A stretch of DNA of 64,000 bases from Hysterangium stoloniferum (lineage: Eukaryota > Basidiomycota > Agaricomycetes > Hysterangiales > Hysterangiaceae): contig WHVD01000019.1 in the NCBI GenBank assembly GCA_015178975.1, positions 806,001-870,000 of the forward strand, in the 5' to 3' direction. The notes beneath the pieces are model-generated. The model was not told the DNA's origin. It did not search any database and worked only from the letters and a program-made list of their open reading frames with translations. Made by a program: the position numbers and the translations under genes. Each line of letters opens with the position of its first letter. Within the stretch, counting starts at the first letter, position 1. Below are positions 57,982 to 64,000 of this stretch, in pieces.

Positions 57982-59586
57982 CAGTGACTTACAAAACGTA
58001 TCCAATGTTTTGTAGTTTCAGTTTATATATGCTATATCCCAGTAGATAAAATAGTAGAAATCACCAAAATATTTGTGAACATGACCTATCATGTATATAT
58101 GTATATGGTAGAACTATATTATGTAATATCCATATATGGAAACACTATGAATATTTTAATGGAGAGGGTTCATTGGATATGTTTTGTAACTGACAGGTTC
58201 TAGCATGAAAACCATGTGCCTATGTTGATTGTTTGCAGTTGTTTATGTTTTTCAACATGCCATGTGATCATTCTATACTACAGTATAAGTAGAAGGGCTT
58301 TCTCAGCTAAGATTCCCTCAATTCTAACTATGCATCCCCTTTCCACTGCTGCCCAGTATGAGATCCTTTTTCTACTTAATGCTGGCCATTCTGCCAGACA
58401 TATTTCAGTTTCTACTGGCTATAGCTATGCTACTATCTCTAGACTTTGTTCTAAACACTGTTCCCACCTTTCTAAGTCCTCTGGTGGTCACCCTTCCAAA
58501 CTCTCCACAGCCAACATCCATTTTGCACAACACCTTATCAGCCCTGGAAAGGCTGATACAGCTGTAGATGCAACAAAGGCACTTTGCACTATCACTAACC
58601 AGTCACTCAATCCTTAAACAGTGCATCGTGGACTCAAGGCAGCTGGGATGAAGCCTGTGGTAAAGAAGAAAAGGCCTCTTCTTTCTAAGAGGCATAGGAA
58701 GGAGAGGATGGATTTTGCTTTGGCACATCAGGATTGGACTGTGGAGGATTGGAAGAAGGTGGTGTGGTCTGATGAGACCAAAATTAATAGGCTGGGGTCA
58801 GATGGCAGGAAGTGGTTGTGGAAAAAGGCAGGGGAGGGCTTGAGTGACAGGCTGGTTGAGGGAACCCTGAAGTTTGGTGGTGGATCTTTAATGGTTTGGG
58901 GGTGCATGCTGTGGGAGGGGGTTGGGTATGCATGCAAGAGGGATGGAAGGATTGATGGGGATCTCTACATCCAGGTTCTGGAGGATGACCTGCAAGCCAG
59001 TCTTAAGGACTATGGTAAATCTGCCAATGGCATCATCTTCCAGCAAGACAATGACCCCAAGCATACCTGCAAGAAGGCCCAGAATTTGTTCCAAGAAAAT
59101 GGTTTCAGGGTTCTCTCATGGCCAGCACAGTCTCCTGACTTGAATCCCATTGAACACCCATGGAATAACCTGAAGAGGAGGTTGGCAGGGTATGAGAATG
59201 CACCCCCAGGGGATGGAAGAGTTGTGGGAGAGGGTGGTGGATGAATGGTACAATATTGATGAAAAGGTGTGTCAGGATTTGATTTAAAGTATGCCTAGGA
59301 GGGCTTCAGATGTATTAAAGGCAAAGGGTGGCTACACTAAGTACTAAATACTAGTAATTTCCTGCCTAAATGTGTCAGTTACAAAATGTATCCAATGAAT
59401 GCTCTCCATTGAAATATTCATAGTGTTTCCATATATGGATATTACATAATATAGTTCTACCATATAAATATATACATGATAGGTCATGTTCACAAATATT
59501 TTGGTGATTTCTACTATTTTATCTACTGGGATATAGCATATATAAGCTGAAACTACAAAACATTGGATACGTTTTGTAAGTCACTG
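57982..59586 (+). mobile_element. Tc1/mariner element, 1605 bp, long TIRs
   Basis: It starts CAGTGACTTACAAAACG and ends with the complement, flanked by TA (57980-57981 and 59587-59588). The terminal inverted repeats are about 215 bp long (57982-58197 and about 59373-59586) and very similar. One transposase gene lies between them. It is inserted in the Helitron gene between NPFIE and YGQAYE codons. Confidence 0.94.
58312..59339 (+). pseudogene. Tc1/mariner transposase, DD34E
   Basis: The first part (about 58330-58614) holds helix-turn-helix motifs (AAQYEILFLLNAGHSARHIS, SYATISRLCSKH). The catalytic core has D (VVWSDETKINRLG), D (IIFQQDNDPKH) and E (DLNPIEHPWNNLK), with 34 residues between the second D and E. 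A TAA at 58615-58617 replaces an expected Gln codon. A frameshift lies in the C/G run at 59201-59212, and another TAA at 59285-59287 precedes the end KGGYTKY. It is close to intact but inactive. Confidence 0.92.
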
Positions 59587-60008
59587 TAGTTCTATAAAGG
59601 GATTATATTGCTCCATCATATCCTGGAGGTCAGAAAAGGTTTGGCTGTTTAGGCTTCAATTTGCCCTGTGATTCTGCCTCTGCTGTAATGCTTGCATCAC
59701 TCCATCCACCTGTGCCTAACAGGATCATGGATGTAAAGCTGAGCATAACTATGTGATACACCCTCTGCATAAGGAATCAAGGAACCATGCTGGTGATACA
59801 ATTCACCATGGATTTTGAAGACATATGGGCCACCACCACCTTGCAAGACAGACTCATCCAAATTGACACCCAATGATGTAAATGCAAAAGCATTATTATA
59901 GGCATGAATATTTTTGAGAAATTCCCTGCCATTGTCTGTATTATCCTCCAGGAGAGACTTTAAAGTGTGAGGGACTGGGTAAAGTATTGGGAGGGCCACC
60001 TTTCCTCA

Positions 60009-60668
60009 TGTTAAGAACAGAAAACTGACTAATGTTGGGAGACTGATGGGGGCCGAACAGAAGGACTTGGCTTCAGTTTATGTGCTGCACCCCTGCAAGT
60101 TACCATCAGGTGTCCTTAAATTTCAGGCAGGCATGAAATAGTCCTGTCAAACAATCCTCTTGGTAAGTCACCAATTGGAAGCTGAGGGATAAGTTGGGTT
60201 GTGGTCAGAGAGTCTGAGGGTCAGAGACCAAGGGTGAGTGAATGCAGGCAGAGGCAGAGAGTGGAATACTTAAAGTGGGACTATGAGAGTGTTCTAAGTC
60301 AATATTCTGATTGTCCTAAAACTATGATACATGAACAGCTTATATACAGAAAACCAGTGCCTGGCTGAATGAAAAGAGAACAAGGAGATGTACTAATGGA
60401 GGAGATGGGACAAGACAGAGAGTGATGTGAACAGAGGTAGAGAGACGGACATTATAAATCTGGTCATACATAGTAAAGTCTATAGTGACAGAAAGGCTGA
60501 ATTACTATTCCAATTGTATAGGGTAGGAGCAGGCGAAAACCTAAATGGCAACAATAAGAGTGCCTAATGGGGTTAGTTGGAAAGCTGATGGTTTACCGAA
60601 TATACAGATCATGACACCAATGGGGTTAGTCGGAAGGCCAATGGTGTACCAAAAGTATGGATGTGACA
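60009..60668 (-). mobile_element. Solo LTR, subfamily F2 (660 bp)
   Basis: The plus strand begins TGTTAAGAACAG like the F copies and carries the core at 60061-60096, but diverges after about 60350 and ends GGATGTGACA. The flanks are CCTCA (60004-60008) and CCTTG (60669-60673). Both derive from CCTCG by one CpG transition each. It sits inside the Helitron N-part; coding resumes on both sides. Confidence 0.78.
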
Positions 60669-60840
60669 CCTTGCTTGCAACACTTGCCAGATTGTCAATG
60701 TGTCTTAGGGTTATATGGGTCTGATATGGTTCATCTAGAGATGAAGACATATTGATATAGGGGAGAGCTGTCAGATGTAAACATAGGGATCAGATTTTAC
60801 TCACATAGAGCAGGGGTACCAGTGAAGAGTGTACAGGCTT

Positions 60841-61560
60841 GATAGTTTCATCTGGGATGAAAGGTTGTGTGTGTGCAGCTGTTCATCCAGGATGAACAGC
60901 TGTGTGCATGCAGCTTTTGGCTTAGCACCAAAGTTGTGTGTATAGCTACCTGTGTGCATGCAACTTGTGGCTTAGCACTGAAGCTGCATGTATGCAGCTG
61001 TGGGGAGCTGTCCATCCAGGATGAACACCTGTGAGCATGCAGCTTTTGGCTTAGACCAAAGTTGCATGTATGCAGCTGCATGCAGCTGTTCATCCAGGAT
61101 TAACACCTGTGTGCATCCAGCTTTTGGCTTAGCACCGAAGCTACATGTATCCAGCTGTATGGAGCTGTTCATCCAGGATAAACCCCTGTTTGCATGCAGC
61201 TGTCCATCCAGGATGAACAGCTGTGTGCATGCAGCTTTTGGCTTAGCACCAAAGTTGCATGTATGCAGCTGTATGCAGCTGTTCATCCAGGATGAACACC
61301 TGTGTGCATCCAGCTTTTGGCTTAGCACCAATGTTGTGTGTATGCAGCTGTGTACAGCTGTTCATACAGGATGAACACCTGTGTGCATGCAACTTTTGGT
61401 TTGGCACTGAAGTTGCATGTATGCAGTTGTTCATCCAGGATGAACAGCTGTGTGCATGTAACTTTTGGTTTAGCACCAAAGTTGCATGTGTGCAGCTAGC
61501 TGTTCATCCAGGATTAATACTTGTGCATGTGCACCTTGTGGTCTAGCACCAAAGTTTTGT
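60841..61560. repeat. Satellite-like tandem array
   Basis: About eight diverged units of roughly 75-100 bp are built from CTGTTCATCCAGGATGAAC, GTGTGCATGCAGCTTTTGG and CTTAGCACCAAAGTTGCATG. Each unit contains the hairpin TTCATCC-A-GGATGAA. Frames on both strands stay open through the array but reflect the repeat. 60781-60840 shows nothing. Confidence 0.88.
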
Positions 61561-61704
61561 ATGTTATACACAATATGTTATTTTCTTTTTCAAATCCCCT
61601 TCTGTTATTTGTAATCATGCTTAAAAGAATAATTGACATATGTAAGGGTCGGTAGCCATGGTATTTATGTATACATACATACATTTCCCCTTAATACAGC
61701 TTAC

Positions 61705-62115
61705 TGCACCCCCAACCCACCACACCTCACCATGAAACCTTCCCCAAGACTGATACTACACTTGATTGAACATTAGAGTCAACAATTATGGGGAAGGCTC
61801 ACAATTCAGCTGTGCCCAATTGTCACCTTGATTCCCACCCCATTATCACCACACCACACCTTCCTCTGAAACCTTCTCCAGGGCTGATACTCCACTTAAT
61901 CGAACACTCTAGTAAGAGTTCTTTGACAGTGCAACAACATGAATGCCAGTGAAATGATAGCTTGAAATTTGGCTCTAGTCAAATGTAAACTGGATACCAT
62001 CCCATTATCCCACAACACACCACACCTTGCTCTGAGACCTTTCCTAAGACCAAGGCTTTGGTTGAATGTACATCAGAGCCTGAGCCCTTTAACAGTGTAA
62101 CAACATTGGGAATGG
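61705..62115. repeat. Three diverged tandem units of about 150 bp
   Basis: CACCACACCT...CTGAAACCTTC...GACTGATACTCCACTT...GAACA recurs at about 61715, 61850 and 62015, each followed by an AACAACAT-like block. A minus-strand frame at 62460-62167 is not convincing. Confidence 0.6.
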
Positions 62116-62484
62116 TGCAATTGGTATCTGTCACATTGGACTTGTCCCTATAATGACAATGATATCTTATTCAAAGTGTTTCTTCCAATTGGAAATCTCC
62201 TTGTCTGGGTTGTATCCACCACAGCAAAATGGAATGGTGGAGAAAGGAATATACATTATAACAGAATGGACATGATCTGGGAGCTTGTGGTCAAATAGGC
62301 TCACTGGGTGCAGGTCACACAATGGATAGGACCACAGTGTATTATTTCTCAATGAACTAGTGAACAGTCTACATGATGGGCAGTGTATGGTAAGGTGAGG
62401 GAAACTACCTAGGCTATATATGCTGTGTTCACATGCTAATAGAACAAAAGGGTGGAACAAAAAGAGTGGAACAAAAGGAAAATG
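62116..62484. other. No recognisable feature
   Basis: The stretch has mixed composition. The one open frame has no recognised domain and no repeat match. Confidence 0.35.
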
Positions 62485-62835
62485 TGTAAGACTGGGGCAC
62501 CAGGCTTACACCCCTCCCCACACAAAAACAAACCCACTACTCTGAATAACCAAAACTAAACAATTTCATGCATGCAAGGCTGAGGTGTCATGCTCATGAG
62601 CCTCCCTGCACAAAAACCAACCCACTACCCCAAATTCTGCCCTGCTGGACAGTTTTCATCAATGTGGAGCTTCAGGCAGCAGAGTCCATGAACCTGGCCC
62701 AGGAAAATGTGCAATGGTGATAGAAATTGATACTAGCCAGAAATCAAAATAAAACAATTAAGAAAAATCCAAAACTGGACTTCAACTTGTCCAAACATCT
62801 TTGGGATTGCAGAAATTTGTCAGCAAAAATCACAG
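62485..62835 (-). mobile_element. Scrap of a gypsy-2-like element 3' end
   Basis: TGTAAGACTGGGG...GGCTTACA (62485-62510) reads as both ends of a gypsy-2 type LTR with its middle deleted. It is followed by CCCCTCCCCACAC, matching the polypurine tract at 47870. The rest is unassigned, with CACAAAAAC.AACCCACTAC repeated at 62519 and 62610. Confidence 0.45.
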
Positions 62836-63463
62836 TGTGAGAGGTATGGCGAAATACACTCAGGAAATATAGTCAGATGAGCTCTTACTATATCTCCTTT
62901 ATTATTTCTATTTTCTCTCTTTTATTATATCTATAATTAGTTCGACGACCTATGTATGCGGTACATCGACTCTTGTGGGTGCACACGCAGACTTATGTAT
63001 TCTAGCGCCTGTAGTTTAGAACTCAGACACTTTTTACACCGCAACCACGACTTACCCAGACACCCATTAATGTCCTGTAAGTTGTAATTGGTGTATCATC
63101 TCGACCGTCACAGACGGGCTTTAGCTACTCATTCAAACTGAGTTTTGAACTGTATCAGTCGAAACTCAATCCTTATCTCAACTCACGTGGACTACATCCA
63201 CGCTACTCTATTATTCGACTCCCTAACTACTCTACTTGCACTCGAGCAGTTGTCCAGAATCGCACTTAACCAGTCGATTCTGCTTATTCGTTCTAGCTAT
63301 CTACCTTACTTTAGATAGCTACTTCTCTCTACTGTATTGAACTAAATAGTCAATACACGTTCGGTCCGTATTAGACTTAGACAGTCAATACATTGTGGTA
63401 TCGCACTTCAACAGTCGATATTCTTCGTATATAGAACGGTTAGAACTTCTACCACTCTTTACA
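62836..63463 (+). mobile_element. Probable 5' LTR of a young element
   Basis: It begins TGTGAGAGGTATGG and ends CTCTTTACA. From about 62940 it is rich in CpG, unlike nearby old repeats, and holds several imperfect repeats built on a CAGTCGAT/CAGTCAATAC motif. A TATA-like CGTATATAG lies at 63427. The next base is followed by a tRNA-primer-like site. The matching 3' LTR is outside the window. Confidence 0.55.
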
Positions 63464-63464
63464 G

Positions 63465-63477
63465 TGGTGATCCGGGC
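63465..63477 (+). other. Probable primer binding site
   Basis: TGGTGATCCGGGC lies one base after the proposed LTR end. The TGG start is complementary to a tRNA CCA end. The tRNA is not identified. Confidence 0.5.
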
Positions 63478-63560
63478 TGGACCGCTCTTTCCCTACGAAG
63501 AAAAACATTTATTTTAACTATCAAATTCTAAACACGTAAATGACCACTGGCTAGAACCAA

Positions 63561-64000
63561 ATGCCGAGATCGTCTGTGACCCCAAGTAGTTCAAAACCTC
63601 GTCAAAGACCTGCAAGTCTGGAACCACCCCATAACGTCACCATGAGGAAGTCTTCTTTGACTTTTCAAAAACCAGCTCCTCCCGGAAGTCCCGTCGAAGC
63701 AGTAGCTGGACCGTCAACGGATGCCCCTCCAAGTCCACGAGAAGAACATCCGTCAACTGAGCAGTTGAACGTCCCCGGAGCTAAGGTTGAAATTACCCGT
63801 GCTTCTGAACCCGTTCTCTCGTTCCCGCCTAAACAGGTCATCCTTAAGCAATTCTTTAGGGGTCATATTATTTACGCCCAGCCCATCGACTTACAATGGG
63901 ATGTGTACTACGCCGACCGAATTTCTACGGATCAGGTTACTCCCTTTGTGGAGGAGTACAATATGGACTACCCCCTTTTACCGGTGACTGTAGCAGTCTG
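63561..64000 (+). CDS. Start of a long ORF, probably gag, open at window end
   Basis: An ATG about 97 nt after the LTR opens a frame of 146 codons with no stop before the edge. It begins MPRSSVTPSSSKPRQRPA, is Pro/Ser-rich for about 80 residues, then more hydrophobic (VILKQFFRGHIIYAQPID). CpG and codon use resemble element A gag, a sign of youth. Position suggests Gag of an LTR retrotransposon; I see no domain to prove it. Confidence 0.55.
   Translation, partial: MPRSSVTPSSSKPRQRPASLEPPHNVTMRKSSLTFQKPAPPGSPVEAVAGPSTDAPPSPREEHPSTEQLNVPGAKVEITRASEPVLSFPPKQVILKQFFRGHIIYAQPIDLQWDVYYADRISTDQVTPFVEEYNMDYPLLPVTVAV

Larger units (their letters stand above)
45600..60780 (-). pseudogene. Helitron Rep/helicase gene, broken by nested insertions
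   Basis: A RepHel protein nicks and unwinds DNA for rolling-circle transposition. Minus-strand pieces, in order, are: CCKQ...KVALP (60720-60669), HAYNNAFAFTSLG and YVFKIHGELYH (59999-59700), the Rep N-part to CEYYAY (57979-57588), MEDSCNLLIYK (about 56000), FITVTANPKW, GLPHMH (H-x-H, about 53956-53964) and KYMHKY (two Tyr, about 53548-53560), then FEQLRTFQGETYPTFQQAC (47510), Walker A GPGGTGKS (46946-46923), WGSDFQQTLPVV (46600) and YLNSLNFGG (46100) to a decayed end near 45600. Reading continues across each insertion, giving about 4.2 kb. Frameshifts and stops add to the damage. The 5' and 3' termini are not identified. Confidence 0.85.

Noticed and set aside
60848..61546. Cys- and Ser-rich frames on both strands that look like secreted repeat proteins
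   Set aside because: They follow the period of the tandem array and exist in both directions; no signal peptide or proper start.

Overview
The window looks like a heavily invaded heterochromatic stretch of a filamentous fungus, most likely a basidiomycete (Agaricomycetes). The reasons are chromodomain Ty3/gypsy elements, introns of about 50 nt in an element-borne gene, a Helitron of the fungal type, a Tc1/mariner element, fragments resembling the basidiomycete kinase-like and DUF6533 membrane protein families, and loss of CpG from old repeat copies while young copies keep it. I found no tRNA, rRNA or CRISPR array and no intact host gene. Almost everything I can name is a transposable element or its debris.

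Layout. 1-1.5 kb: decayed Ty1/copia pol on the minus strand. 2-6.4 kb: C/T-rich degenerate sequence with an LTR fragment, a fold-back repeat and a 19-bp minisatellite. 6.49-16.65 kb: a near-complete Ty3/gypsy element (element A, TSD TTGCC). It carries gag, pol with a chromodomain, and a spliced antisense gene encoding a coiled coil plus a six-cysteine cluster. Its gag zinc knuckle is split by a 2-kb LTR-like insertion, and it holds a nested solo LTR of its own family. 17-23 kb: an older relative (element B) whose RT-RNase H segment is inverted inside the element. 23-25 kb and 34-35 kb: solo LTRs of family F. 25.5-29 kb: the least repeat-like stretch, with a weak DUF6533-like exon. 31-34 kb: a truncated relative (element C) with a 74-bp inversion in gag and a fold-back LTR dimer. 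36-38 kb: a kinase-like pseudogene next to the tail of a Helitron helicase. 38-39.4 kb: a long inverted-repeat element with a solo LTR inside. 40-45 kb: unassigned ORFs, nested LTRs and tandem repeats.

45.6-60.8 kb: one minus-strand Helitron Rep/helicase gene cut into pieces by a nest of insertions: a full-length gypsy element (47.5-53.1 kb), a family-A solo LTR, an AT-rich repeat, an F solo LTR that itself holds an E solo LTR, a Tc1/mariner element and an F2 solo LTR. Removing them on paper gives about 4.2 kb of collinear Helitron coding sequence. 60.8-62.8 kb: tandem repeats and LTR debris. 62.8-64 kb: a CpG-rich LTR, a primer binding site and the start of an open ORF running off the end.

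Two themes cut across the window. First, LTRs of otherwise different families (A, D, E, F) share a core of about 40 nt that can form a small hairpin, near the LTR 3' end. Second, four independent rearrangements (74 bp, about 1.4 kb, a 3-nt hairpin loop, and an LTR fold-back) are inversions at short inverted repeats.
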